Below, in pieces: positions 48,350 through 56,682 of a stretch of 61,641 bases of DNA. Positions within the stretch are counted from its first letter, which is position 1; each line of letters begins with the position of its first letter. Made by a program: the position numbers and the translations under genes. Location of the stretch: positions 1 through 61,641 of the forward strand of contig CABXWY010000006.1 in NCBI GenBank assembly GCA_902515985.1, given 5' to 3'. The stretch comes from an uncultured Pelagibacteraceae bacterium. Lineage in GTDB: Bacteria > Pseudomonadota > Alphaproteobacteria > Pelagibacterales > Pelagibacteraceae. Below the pieces are notes generated by a model. It was not told the origin of the DNA. It made no database searches and saw nothing but the letters and a program-made list of their open reading frames with translations.

Positions 48350-49150
48350 TTAATAATGTTTTGGCTCTTCTCTTTTTATTCCGAGGCCAAATTGCTCAGG
48401 TGCATCTGCCTCGGGTGGTAAATTATCTCTTGAACCATCTGCTTCAGCTAAATTTTTCTGAAGAGCTGCTCCTGGTTTATAAAACATATGCGCAAATTTT
48501 GACCAATAAACTCCTCCAAATAAAACTAAATTTGATACGATAAAAAAAACTAAAAATACTTTGTCATCCCACCTACCTTGTAAATTTGCAGATTGAAGAA
48601 ATGACCAAACCAACCCAAAGAATGATGAGCTTACTAAAGCAAGCACAAATAAATCAGCTTTAATTATCCTGTACCAAGGATGAGCTTCTGAATAGACATC
48701 CACTCTTAAAAAAAACCAAAACCATGATCCTCCTAAAACTGTCATGAGAGCACCAACATGCCAAATTACTGGCCAAGCAGAAGGAGTAATTGAGGAAGGA
48801 TTAGAATAAAAAAAAATCATTACAACTGAAGCTACCCAAAATAAAATTGTTCCATACATTCCCATGACATGTGCTAATCTTCTTTTTCCAGCGCCTAATT
48901 CTGAAGTAGTAGCGATATCACTTGCAATTGTTTTTGATATAACAGATATCCTTTCACCAGTAGTTAATGATTTTGTTGCTGATTTTTTTGCTTTTTTTGC
49001 ATTATTAAAAAAATATTTAACATTTTTCTTATGGATGATGTCCATAAGAGTGCCAATAACAATTAAAAGTCCCATAAGAATTACAAAAGACTGCATGAAT
49101 ATGGGGGAAGTACTCCCAGCTAAAATAGAAAATGGATTATTAACAAACAT
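48350..49150 (-). CDS. aprM: Membrane anchor/electron-transfer protein of APS reductase (AprM)
   Basis: This 266-residue protein has about six hydrophobic helices. It shows cytochrome-b-like histidines in LAHVMGMYGTILFWVAS and WPVIWHVGALMTVLGGSWFW and a hydrophilic C-terminus. A membrane protein directly upstream of aprB is the AprM arrangement known from SAR11 and related apr loci, where it is thought to anchor AprBA and pass electrons to quinone. The histidines could bind heme as in NarI/HmeC-like proteins, but this is inference. It has a ribosome-binding site AAAAGGGG and is the first gene of the aprM-aprB-aprA run. Confidence 0.85.
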   Translation of the reverse strand: MFVNNPFSILAGSTSPIFMQSFVILMGLLIVIGTLMDIIHKKNVKYFFNNAKKAKKSATKSLTTGERISVISKTIASDIATTSELGAGKRRLAHVMGMYGTILFWVASVVMIFFYSNPSSITPSAWPVIWHVGALMTVLGGSWFWFFLRVDVYSEAHPWYRIIKADLFVLALVSSSFFGLVWSFLQSANLQGRWDDKVFLVFFIVSNLVLFGGVYWSKFAHMFYKPGAALQKNLAEADGSRDNLPPEADAPEQFGLGIKREEPKHY

Positions 49151-49191
49151 TTTGAAATTATACCCCTTTTTTGAAATATTTTTAGTACAGA

Positions 49192-49206
49192 TGATCTAAT
49201 AGATCA
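49192..49206. promoter_or_regulatory. Palindrome upstream of aprM, possible operator
   Basis: TGATCT-AAT-AGATCA is a perfect 6-bp dyad with a 3-base spacer, 42 bases upstream of the aprM start in a 79-base gap. That is a suitable place for a repressor or activator near the aprMBA promoter. It is short, so chance is a real alternative. I do not see a matching copy before xsc or suyA. Confidence 0.25.
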
Positions 49207-49229
49207 ACTGCATAAATGGACTTCTTTCA

Positions 49230-49628
49230 TTAAGATTTTCTTATATAATGTTGTTTTAAGGGTATTACTCCACGAACACCCCCTTGAGGGTTATCAACAT
49301 CGCCTTTTCTTCTGGGAATCACATGAATATGACAATGCATTATTGTTTGACCAGATATTAAGCCAGCATTTGTGCCAATATTAAAGCCTTTAACAAATTT
49401 ATCCTTTTTTTCTATCACAGCTTTAACATGATGGATAATTTCATAACAGGAAACTAATTCATTTTCTTTTAATTCAAAAAAATCAGAAATATGTCTCTTT
49501 GGTATAATCAGACTATGAAACTTTGAAACAGGGAACGAGTCGTAGCTTGCATACGCATAGTCATTTTCAAAAATAATATTTTTTTTATCAATTTTACAAA
49601 AAATACAGGGGTTGTTTGGATTGCTCAT
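49230..49628 (-). CDS. HIT-family nucleotide-binding protein
   Basis: This 132-residue protein has the histidine triad in MHCHIHVIPRRKGD (about residues 98-111) and an N-terminal CIFCKI zinc-type pair with a later His. HIT proteins hydrolyse nucleoside phosphoramidates or related nucleotides. It sits at the end of the pab run, 6 bases from pabC, probably just by operon convenience. The substrate is unknown. Confidence 0.93.
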   Translation of the reverse strand: MSNPNNPCIFCKIDKKNIIFENDYAYASYDSFPVSKFHSLIIPKRHISDFFELKENELVSCYEIIHHVKAVIEKKDKFVKGFNIGTNAGLISGQTIMHCHIHVIPRRKGDVDNPQGGVRGVIPLKQHYIRKS

Positions 49629-49634
49629 AGATTA

Positions 49635-50393
49635 TTAATTTAACTTACGTAATGCTCTTTTATAGATTTTATTCAATTTAATATACATTTTTTTATTTTT
49701 TCTTTTCCAATTAATTGATGGTATCTCTGATACCGATGTGACACCTTTTCCTGATCCAATTAATAATATTTCGCTGTACTCGTCCATTTTATTAATAAAG
49801 ATATTTTTATTTTTAATTTTAATAGATTCATTAAAATATTTATAAGTAACTCCCTTATAAAAATTTTTATATGGAGAAAAAATTTCGTTTTTTTTTATTA
49901 AAAATATATTTGACGTACCTGTTTCTAATATTTGGTTTTTATAACATAATGCTAAATCATTTTTTGTTGCATCATACTTTCCTAGTTCCTTTAAAATTTT
50001 ACCATATTTAAGATTTTTTAACTGAGGATCAATTCGTTTATGTTTTAATAATCTCAAATAAAAATTTTTGTGAGGTTTGAGTCTTCTTCTTAGAGAAATC
50101 GATATAAAATTTTTATTACATGCGACTCTCAATAAATGATCGTATTTAATTTTTTTTTTTAAAGAATTTTTTAACAAATAATTTATATTTTGTCTTATAT
50201 TACTTTGATACAAGTTATAAATTTTCAATGACTTTATTAAATTATTAATATGTTCTTTATACAAAAAAATCTTTGGTGATTTTCCAATGACCCTCATAGT
50301 CGTAAATATTCCATGGGAGTCCCATAAATCTCTGAAACTTACTTCTTTCAAGTTTTTACGCAGATAAGATTTTTTTAATAATAGTTTTACCAT
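49635..50393 (-). CDS. pabC: Class IV aminotransferase, probable 4-amino-4-deoxychorismate lyase
   Basis: This is a 252-residue fold-type IV PLP enzyme. Typical segments are SHGIFTTMRVIGKSPKIFLYKEH near the start, GKYDATKNDLALCYKN with the PLP lysine region, and ILETGTSNIFLIKKN with the glutamate and backbone that bind PLP. The function is assigned by its place after pabB and pabA: it would release pyruvate to give para-aminobenzoate for folate. A branched-chain or D-amino-acid aminotransferase is the alternative. The start overlaps pabA by 38 bases; the next Met lies inside the conserved GIFTTMR region, so the long start is needed. Confidence 0.8.
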   Translation of the reverse strand: MVKLLLKKSYLRKNLKEVSFRDLWDSHGIFTTMRVIGKSPKIFLYKEHINNLIKSLKIYNLYQSNIRQNINYLLKNSLKKKIKYDHLLRVACNKNFISISLRRRLKPHKNFYLRLLKHKRIDPQLKNLKYGKILKELGKYDATKNDLALCYKNQILETGTSNIFLIKKNEIFSPYKNFYKGVTYKYFNESIKIKNKNIFINKMDEYSEILLIGSGKGVTSVSEIPSINWKRKNKKMYIKLNKIYKRALRKLN

Positions 50394-50913
50394 TTTTAGT
50401 TAAAAAAGATTCAGGATGAAATTGAAAACCAAAAATTTTTTCTTTAATATTTTCAATAGCCATCGGGATATTTGTTTCCACACATCTCATGCTTATTTTA
50501 ATATTTTTTGATACAAAGGGCTCATTTAATTTTAGTGAATGGTACCTTCCAACCTGAAATACTTTGTTTTTTTTAAAAATTTTACTGTCTTTTGTTACCT
50601 TTATTTTAGATTGATAACCATGATAAATATTTTTTTGCTGAACTATTTCTCCATATTCGTTATATAAAATCTGCTGAAATCCTAGACAAATACCTATAAT
50701 TTTTTTTTTTCCTTTAAATTTTTTATAAATTTTTGAAGTTAATGGATAATCTTTAGGAGCTCCAGGTCCTGGTGAGAGTACAATGGTATCAGCTTTTAAT
50801 AATTTACTCTCTTTGATTTCAAAAAAATTGCTACAAAAAACCTCTTCAAATTCTGAGAACTGATGAACAACGTTCCAAGTAAACGAGTCTTGATGATCAA
50901 TAATATAAATCAT
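50356..50913 (-). CDS. pabA: Aminodeoxychorismate/anthranilate synthase glutamine amidotransferase subunit
   Basis: This is a 185-residue class I glutamine amidotransferase. The oxyanion region is LSPGPGAPKDYP, the nucleophile elbow IGICLGFQQILYNEYG contains the catalytic cysteine, and the His/Glu pair is GFQFHPESFLT. It makes ammonia from glutamine for the partner synthase. It overlaps pabB by 4 bases. Folate use is preferred over tryptophan because pabC follows, though one protein can serve both. Confidence 0.88.
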   Translation of the reverse strand: MIYIIDHQDSFTWNVVHQFSEFEEVFCSNFFEIKESKLLKADTIVLSPGPGAPKDYPLTSKIYKKFKGKKKIIGICLGFQQILYNEYGEIVQQKNIYHGYQSKIKVTKDSKIFKKNKVFQVGRYHSLKLNEPFVSKNIKISMRCVETNIPMAIENIKEKIFGFQFHPESFLTKNGKTIIKKILSA

Positions 50914-52124
50914 TTATATAACTCTAATAAAGATTTTGCTTTTATATAATTTTCGTTAAATTCTTTTTTTGGAGCGCTATCTAAAACAACCCCTGAAGCA
51001 GCTGATACTTCTGAATAATTTTTGTAATTAAGTATTGATCTAATAATAATGTTAAATCGCATATCCTTATTAAACTTTATATAACCGAAGCTACCTGTAA
51101 AAATATTCCTGCAGTCATTTTCTTGATTATTTAAAAGTTCTAGTGTTCTTATTTTTGGACAACCAATAACCGATCCACCAGGCATCATTGATATAATAAT
51201 ATCTTTTAAAGAAATGTTTTTCCTTAGATTTCCTTGAATTGTAGTTACGTAATGAAATAAATGTTTATATTCTTCTACAAATTTTTCTTTAAATATTTGC
51301 ACAGACCCAGGGGAACAAATTCTTGAAAGGTCATTTCTTTCCATATCGACTATCATATTATGTTCTTTTGTTTCTTTTATATTACTTTTAAAAAACTTAA
51401 GTGCAGTATTTTTATTATATTTTTTATTTTTTTTAAGTGTTCCAGCAATTGGTTTTGTTATTATTTTTTTTCCTTTTTTATCTATAAGTGTTTCAGGTGA
51501 GCAACTTACAATTGAATAATCTTTATCCTTAATCATAAAAGACTCTGGGGAAGAGTTTACTTTCATTAAACGCCAAAAAAAATTAATTGGATTAATTTTT
51601 GATTTATTTTTGTATTTAGTACAAATTTTAATTTGGTAAGTCTCACCCTGTCTTATTTTTTTTGAAAAAGTATCAAATATTTTTTTATAAGCATTAAATT
51701 CTAAGTTTTTTTTAAATGGAGTTAAAATTTGAGTTTTATGAAAAGTTTCGTTAAATTTATGCTCCTTTTTAGAAGAAACAATTCTTATTTTATCTCTAAT
51801 TTTTATTACTGTCTCAGGTTTATAAAATATTCCTTTATAAAAGTTTATTTTTTTTTGATTTTTAATTTTTATATTTAAAAGATGACACAAAATTTCATAA
51901 CTAAAAAAACCTATAAATAGATCTAATTCCTTATTCTTTTTCTTTATTTTTGTAAATTTTAAAAAGTTATTTATATTATTTTTATTGAGTATAATTTTTT
52001 TTGAAAAATCAGTATAAATATTATACCCATTTTTCATTTTATAAATTATTAAGGGTTTGTCTGACTTATAAAGCTTTTCTAAGTACGGATTAAAACTTAA
52101 TTTATACTGTTTGTATTCTCTCAA
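50910..52124 (-). CDS. pabB: Chorismate-using synthase, probable aminodeoxychorismate synthase component I (PIAGT type)
   Basis: This 404-residue chorismate-binding protein has the core motifs KTKYKN...FFWRLMKVNSSPESFMI, SCSPETLIDKKGKKIITKPIAGT, DMERNDLSRIC and PGGSVIGCPKIRTLELL. The PIAGT motif has alanine where classical PabB has the covalent lysine (PIKGT); a PIAGT class of aminodeoxychorismate synthase is known, and anthranilate synthase also has PIAGT. Context with pabA and pabC favours para-aminobenzoate. It is shorter than TrpE, mainly because the N-terminal domain is reduced. The start overlaps the MFS gene by 23 bases. Confidence 0.8.
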   Translation of the reverse strand: MREYKQYKLSFNPYLEKLYKSDKPLIIYKMKNGYNIYTDFSKKIILNKNNINNFLKFTKIKKKNKELDLFIGFFSYEILCHLLNIKIKNQKKINFYKGIFYKPETVIKIRDKIRIVSSKKEHKFNETFHKTQILTPFKKNLEFNAYKKIFDTFSKKIRQGETYQIKICTKYKNKSKINPINFFWRLMKVNSSPESFMIKDKDYSIVSCSPETLIDKKGKKIITKPIAGTLKKNKKYNKNTALKFFKSNIKETKEHNMIVDMERNDLSRICSPGSVQIFKEKFVEEYKHLFHYVTTIQGNLRKNISLKDIIISMMPGGSVIGCPKIRTLELLNNQENDCRNIFTGSFGYIKFNKDMRFNIIIRSILNYKNYSEVSAASGVVLDSAPKKEFNENYIKAKSLLELYK

Positions 52125-53319
52125 CTGGTTTCTCTTTTATTGGTAAATGTATTAAACCAGCAAATAAAGATAATGCAATTGCCAAATACCACGCATAATC
52201 ATAAGAACCATATAGGTCATAAAATAAACCACCTAGATAGGCACCAAAAAAAGATCCAATTTGATGACTTAAAAAAACTAACCCATAGAGTAGTCCTAAG
52301 TATCTTGTTCCAAATATATGGGCTACTATTCCACTAGTTGCTGGGACTGTTGAAAGCCATAAAAAACCAAAACTAGCGCCAAAAAAAATGGAAATAATTG
52401 TACTAGGTGGTGAAAATATAAATATACAAATTGAAACTCCTCTTAATAAGTAGATTATACTCAGTATAATTTTTTTACTCATTTTTGTTGATAAGTAACC
52501 ACTAAGTAATGATCCAATTATATTAAAAAATCCAATTAGAGATAAAATTACTGCAGCTGTCCAATCAGCCAATCCTCTATCAGCGACATATTTTGGGACA
52601 TGTGTTCCAACTAAAGTAATGTGAAACCCACATACAAAAAAGCCAGCTATTAAAAGTAAATAACTTTTATTTTGAAAAGCTTCTTTTAAAGCTCCCATAG
52701 TGTCTTGTTTAAAATTGGTATCATTGGATTGAACCACGCTAGGTGATCTAACAAAATAGCCAACCACAAGCCCAAAAGTTAAAAAAATCATGAATATGAA
52801 TAATGTTTGTTCCCATCCGTTAGAACCCAAAGAATATTTTGTAAATAATGGTGACAAAAAATATCCAAAAGATCCAACGGCAGTAACAATGCTCATCGCA
52901 ATAGTCCGATTTGATAATGGAAAATGCTTTCCTACAATTGACATTGGAATACTAATTGCCGTCCCACCACATCCTATTCCAATCAAAACACCTAAACTTA
53001 TTTGAAAATAGATTCCAGTATTTGGTCCATTGTATAATAAGAAAACACCTAAAATATAGAAGAGAAATGCAAGTATGATTGCTCTATGCCCACCATATTT
53101 ATCAGCAATAGCTCCAAATATTGGTCCTGATAAGCCCCAGCCCAACATTTGAATGCCAATTGCTAGACCGAATTCCGTATTAGAGATTCCAAGATCATTA
53201 TTAAAATCGATAAAAAACATTCCAAAAACTTGTCTAACGCTTAGTGACACAAGAACAACTAAGCATGCAGATATCAATGTTATAAGCACTACACGATTAT
53301 TAATGAATTTTTCACCCAT
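52102..53319 (-). CDS. MFS transporter
   Basis: This 405-residue, 12-helix major facilitator carries GAIADKYGGHRAIILAF (the loop 2-3 signature) and the matching GSLLSGYLSTKMSKK in the second half. The general appearance is of the monocarboxylate/oxalate-formate group (for example LGWGLSGPIFGAIADKYG and FFGAYLGGLFYDLYGSYDYAWYL). It is located between metC and pabB and overlaps pabB by 23 bases, so it is translationally linked. The substrate is unknown. Confidence 0.88.
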   Translation of the reverse strand: MGEKFINNRVVLITLISACLVVLVSLSVRQVFGMFFIDFNNDLGISNTEFGLAIGIQMLGWGLSGPIFGAIADKYGGHRAIILAFLFYILGVFLLYNGPNTGIYFQISLGVLIGIGCGGTAISIPMSIVGKHFPLSNRTIAMSIVTAVGSFGYFLSPLFTKYSLGSNGWEQTLFIFMIFLTFGLVVGYFVRSPSVVQSNDTNFKQDTMGALKEAFQNKSYLLLIAGFFVCGFHITLVGTHVPKYVADRGLADWTAAVILSLIGFFNIIGSLLSGYLSTKMSKKIILSIIYLLRGVSICIFIFSPPSTIISIFFGASFGFLWLSTVPATSGIVAHIFGTRYLGLLYGLVFLSHQIGSFFGAYLGGLFYDLYGSYDYAWYLAIALSLFAGLIHLPIKEKPVERIQTV

Positions 53320-54494
53320 TATTTAATATATTTTAATGATTTTCGAATATCTTCTATAAGATCTTTAGGATCTTCAAGTCCAATATGCAATCTAACAATA
53401 AATTCATTTTTTTTTAAATTTAAAAACTTTCTATTACCTTGTTCTTTGATTTCCTGATGAAGGGCCAGACTTTCAAATCCACCCCAACTGTAACCATGTC
53501 CAAAAAAATTTAGAGAATTTACAAATTTATCAATAGATTTCTTATCTTTGGATTTTATTTTCATACCCATCAAACCTGAAGATCCTGAGTAATATTTTTT
53601 CCATAACTTGTAATTTTTAGAATTTTTTTTATAAGGATACAAGACTTCAATATTTTTCTTTTTTAACAAAAATTTTACAATAAGATTTGTATTTTGTTCA
53701 TGTCTATCTAATCTAACATCTAATGTTCTTAAACCTCTCATAATAAAATAAGCATCATCAGGGCTTAATCTTAAGCCAGTCATATTTTGAGCTAATAAAA
53801 CTTTTCTAAATATTTTTTTACTTACTGCTAAAGTACCCCCCATAACATCCGAGTGCCCTGAATAATATTTAGTTGCAGATACTATTGATAAATCAAAACC
53901 TAATTTAATGGGCCTTAAAAAGTAGGGAGTACCCCATGTATTATCAATTGCTGTATAAATTTTTTTTTTTTTTGCTATAGAAAGTATTTTACCCAAGTCT
54001 TGAAACTCAAATGTATTACTTCCAGGATTTTCAACATAAATGAGTTTAGTTTTATTCGTAATATTTTTTTTGATTGTATCTAGATTGTTTGGATCATAAA
54101 ATTTTGCAATTATGTTAAATTTGTTTAAATACTTTTCAGTTAATAACCTGGTCGGACTATATACTGGATCAGCTATTATTAGTTCATTACCTGGCCTTAA
54201 AACACTAAATAGACATAAAAAAACTGCCCCAAAACCTGTTGGTGTCAAAAATGTGTGATATGATTCTTCCATTTTTGTTAACATTTTTTCTAATTCAAAA
54301 GTAGTAGAAGTACCTTGTCTTCCGTATTCAAAATGTCCACCTTTAGGATTCTTTAAATTTTTTTTCTGAGTCTGTCTTAAATCTTTCATGGATTTAAAAA
54401 CCATTGTGGAGGTTCGAACTAATGGTGGATTTACTGAGCGATTTTTAAAGTCTTTATAAGTGTGTTTAAGATAAGTTTTGATAGAATTTGCCAT
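53319..54494 (-). CDS. metC: Cystathionine beta-lyase type PLP enzyme
   Basis: This is a 391-residue Cys/Met-metabolism PLP enzyme. The PLP lysine is in SIVSATKYYSGHSDVMGG (about residue 204), and the N-terminal NPPLVRTSTMVFKS, FEYGRQGTSTTFELE and the AIDNTWGTPYFLRP aspartate fit cystathionine beta-lyases. It would cleave cystathionine to homocysteine, pyruvate and ammonia. Related gamma-lyases cannot be excluded. It shares its last base with the MFS start and is divergent from the 27-residue peptide gene. Confidence 0.87.
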   Translation of the reverse strand: MANSIKTYLKHTYKDFKNRSVNPPLVRTSTMVFKSMKDLRQTQKKNLKNPKGGHFEYGRQGTSTTFELEKMLTKMEESYHTFLTPTGFGAVFLCLFSVLRPGNELIIADPVYSPTRLLTEKYLNKFNIIAKFYDPNNLDTIKKNITNKTKLIYVENPGSNTFEFQDLGKILSIAKKKKIYTAIDNTWGTPYFLRPIKLGFDLSIVSATKYYSGHSDVMGGTLAVSKKIFRKVLLAQNMTGLRLSPDDAYFIMRGLRTLDVRLDRHEQNTNLIVKFLLKKKNIEVLYPYKKNSKNYKLWKKYYSGSSGLMGMKIKSKDKKSIDKFVNSLNFFGHGYSWGGFESLALHQEIKEQGNRKFLNLKKNEFIVRLHIGLEDPKDLIEDIRKSLKYIK

Positions 54495-54569
54495 AAATAA
54501 ATTTGATATGTGAGATTGACAATGCTATATCCACAAAATAAGTCAATAAAATTATAATTTGAGGTAAAT

Positions 54570-54653
54570 ATGGGATATCCAAAAAAACATAGAGGCCGAA
54601 GAAAAATGGGCTCAAAAAAAAGAAGAGCAAGAAAAAAAAATAAAAAGAAATAA
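54570..54653 (+). CDS. 27-residue highly basic peptide, AURKAIP1/COX24 (bS22)-like
   Basis: A strong ribosome-binding site (GAGG, 6 bases before the ATG) leads into a 27-residue frame of which about 17 residues are Lys or Arg. It begins MGYPKKHRGRRKMG and continues KKRRARKKNKKK. The spacing of the RRKMGSKKRRARKK core resembles the AURKAIP1/COX24 (bS22-like) small ribosomal peptides of other bacteria; the alternative is a bTHX-like peptide. It lies 11 bases before the next membrane protein gene. Rare clear ribosome-binding sites in this genome make real, strong translation likely. Confidence 0.65.
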   Translation: MGYPKKHRGRRKMGSKKRRARKKNKKK

Positions 54654-54664
54654 TCAAACCCAAA

Positions 54665-55351
54665 ATGGATAGTATTCAAAAAGTTAGATCCATAACTTTA
54701 TGGATTTTTATAGTTCCATTCGTGGCAATAAATGCCTGTTTAATTTTGATTACGCAGTTTCACAGTCTTTTCCATCCTGAAGATATTATACTTAATACAC
54801 TCCCCTACATTGATGGTGGAGCATCAATAAGTCGAACTGCAAGAGTTTTTCCTACTTATTTAATTTTCAAGCCTGCTATGTTCCTTACTTCATATTTATT
54901 AATAAAATATTGGATTTATAATAAAAATATAATTCTCTCGTTAGAAAAAAATAATAAGAATGTAAATAAAATAATATTTTTTGGAATTGGTTCAGCAATA
55001 TTATTAACTATTCATTCTATCTTCCTTGGTGTTAAGTTTGATTATGATTTGTATAAACTGTTTAGAAGAGTTGTAATGCTTTTTTTTATAATTTTTGAAA
55101 TTGTGGCTCAAGCATACTTGGTTATTACATTGTATAAATTAAAAAATAAAATAATAGCCAAAATCAATTTTAAATTTTTAAAATTAAAAGGATTATTGGT
55201 AATTTTATTAATCGTTGTAGCAATTTTAGCTATTCCAATTGTAAGCATGCCAGGTAACAAGTTTATAAAACATGCTCTAGAGTGGGATTATTTTGTAGGT
55301 GTAATAAGTTTTTATTTACTTACTTACTTTATGTGGAAAAAAAAATATTAA
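54665..55351 (+). CDS. 228-residue membrane protein, possibly Frag1/DRAM-like
   Basis: This protein has about six hydrophobic helices (roughly residues 11-33, 65-85, 100-120, 135-160, 173-195 and 205-225). The first long loop has [27 protein letters not shown], which vaguely resembles the first-loop pattern of Frag1/DRAM/Sfk1 membrane proteins; this is a weak resemblance. No catalytic motif is visible. It follows the 27-residue basic peptide and overlaps the convergent mnmA stop by 4 bases. Confidence 0.72.
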   Translation: MDSIQKVRSITLWIFIVPFVAINACLILITQFHSLFHPEDIILNTLPYIDGGASISRTARVFPTYLIFKPAMFLTSYLLIKYWIYNKNIILSLEKNNKNVNKIIFFGIGSAILLTIHSIFLGVKFDYDLYKLFRRVVMLFFIIFEIVAQAYLVITLYKLKNKIIAKINFKFLKLKGLLVILLIVVAILAIPIVSMPGNKFIKHALEWDYFVGVISFYLLTYFMWKKKY

Positions 55352-56466
55352 CTCTTTGAAATCCATCCACCACCAAGAACCTTGTCTCCAAATTTATCTT
55401 TTGAGTAAAATACACATGCCTGGCCTGGTGATATACCAAATTCATCATCAAAAAGATTAAGATGAGCAAATTTATCTTTTATATTTAATTTAGATCTAAT
55501 TAATTTTCCTGTTGATCTTACTTTTACAAATATTTCTTTATCAAAATCTTTTTTATCTGCTAAAAGATTGAGATCTCTCAATATTATATCTTTTTTTAAT
55601 AATTCTATTTTTGGTCCAACAATTATTTCATTTTTTTTTGGATCTATATTGATAACATATAAAGGGTCTTTGGCAGCAATTTTAATACCTCTCCTCTGAC
55701 CAATTGTAAAATTTACAATTCCATTATGAACTCCTAGAACTTTCCCATCAGAGCTTTTAATATTTCCTTTTTTAAATGCGTCTGGTCTTATTTTTTCAAT
55801 CACCGAAACATAGTCGCCGTTTGGAACAAAGCATATATCCTGGCTATCAGGTTTGTCAGCAACATTTAAACCTAATTCTTTAGCAATTTCCCTTGTTTCA
55901 GATTTGAACATCCCTCCCAATGGAAATCTCAAATAGTTTAATTGTTCCCTTGTTGTATTAAATAAAAAATAACTTTGATCTCTATTCTCATCCACAGCTC
56001 TATACATATTCGTTGTATTATTTTTTGTTAAACTCTTTACATAATGACCAGTTATTAATGCATCTGCTTTTAAATTTTTTGATTCTTGAAATAAGTCGTT
56101 AAATTTAACAGTTTTGTTACATTGAACGCATGGAATAGGAGTCTCTCCATTTAAATAACTTTCAACAAAATTATCAACAACACTTTCTTTAAATTTGCTT
56201 TGGTAATAAAAAATTTTATGATCAATATCTAATTTTTGAGCAACACGCTTTGCATCCATTATATCCTGGCCTGTGCAGCATTGCTTAGTATTCTTACTTT
56301 CTTTATTATCATCATAAAGTTTTAATGTAACTCCAATGATTTTATACCCCTCTTTTTTCATGATGCCTGCAACTGTTGAGGAGTCAACACCTCCTGACAT
56401 AGCAATTACTACCTTTGTATCTTTTGGGTCTTTATCCAAACCTATAGAGTTTAATTTTGTATTCAT
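55348..56466 (-). CDS. mnmA: tRNA-specific 2-thiouridylase
   Basis: This 372-residue enzyme puts sulfur on U34 of Lys, Glu and Gln tRNAs. The PP-loop [15 protein letters not shown] is near the start (about residues 23-37). The first catalytic cysteine region is [13 protein letters not shown] and the second is [13 protein letters not shown]. The C-terminal beta-barrel segments ([12 protein letters not shown]) are present. A sulfur carrier such as an IscS/Tus route or a rhodanese would be the donor; a rhodanese gene is nearby but not adjacent. Confidence 0.97.
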   Translation of the reverse strand: MNTKLNSIGLDKDPKDTKVVIAMSGGVDSSTVAGIMKKEGYKIIGVTLKLYDDNKESKNTKQCCTGQDIMDAKRVAQKLDIDHKIFYYQSKFKESVVDNFVESYLNGETPIPCVQCNKTVKFNDLFQESKNLKADALITGHYVKSLTKNNTTNMYRAVDENRDQSYFLFNTTREQLNYLRFPLGGMFKSETREIAKELGLNVADKPDSQDICFVPNGDYVSVIEKIRPDAFKKGNIKSSDGKVLGVHNGIVNFTIGQRRGIKIAAKDPLYVINIDPKKNEIIVGPKIELLKKDIILRDLNLLADKKDFDKEIFVKVRSTGKLIRSKLNIKDKFAHLNLFDDEFGISPGQACVFYSKDKFGDKVLGGGWISKS

Positions 56467-56508
56467 ATTGATGGTATTTATACTTAATTCTATTATAAAT
56501 TAAATTAA

Positions 56509-56682
56509 ATGATTTTAGATTTTGACCCAGGAGACAAAGTGATAAATCCTGTTAATAAAGAATGGGGTATAGGTCAAGTTCAGTCAATTATTAACGGAAA
56601 AGTGACTGTAAATTTCGAAAATGTTGGAAAAAAAGTAATAAATGCAAAAATAATAGAATTGAAAAAAATATATAATGAATAG
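56509..56682 (+). CDS. DUF3553 family protein (CarD/TRCF-like fold)
   Basis: An ATG at 56509 opens a 57-residue frame. The sequence FDPGDKVINPVNKEWGIGQV and VTVNFENVGKKVIN is the DUF3553 signature, a small SH3-like/Tudor-like domain related to the RNA-polymerase-interacting modules of CarD and Mfd. The function of free-standing members is not settled. It overlaps cysQ by 8 bases and is divergent from mnmA. Confidence 0.85.
   Translation: MILDFDPGDKVINPVNKEWGIGQVQSIINGKVTVNFENVGKKVINAKIIELKKIYNE

Noticed and set aside
54516-54558. TTGACA and TATAAT boxes before the 27-residue peptide
   Set aside because: The spacing is 31 bases and the TATAAT would touch the ribosome-binding site, so they do not form one promoter.
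54431-54679. Minus-strand hydrophobic frames overlapping the 27-residue peptide
   Set aside because: The phenylalanine/leucine-rich sequence is simply the complement of the lysine codons. The plus-strand frame has the ribosome-binding site.
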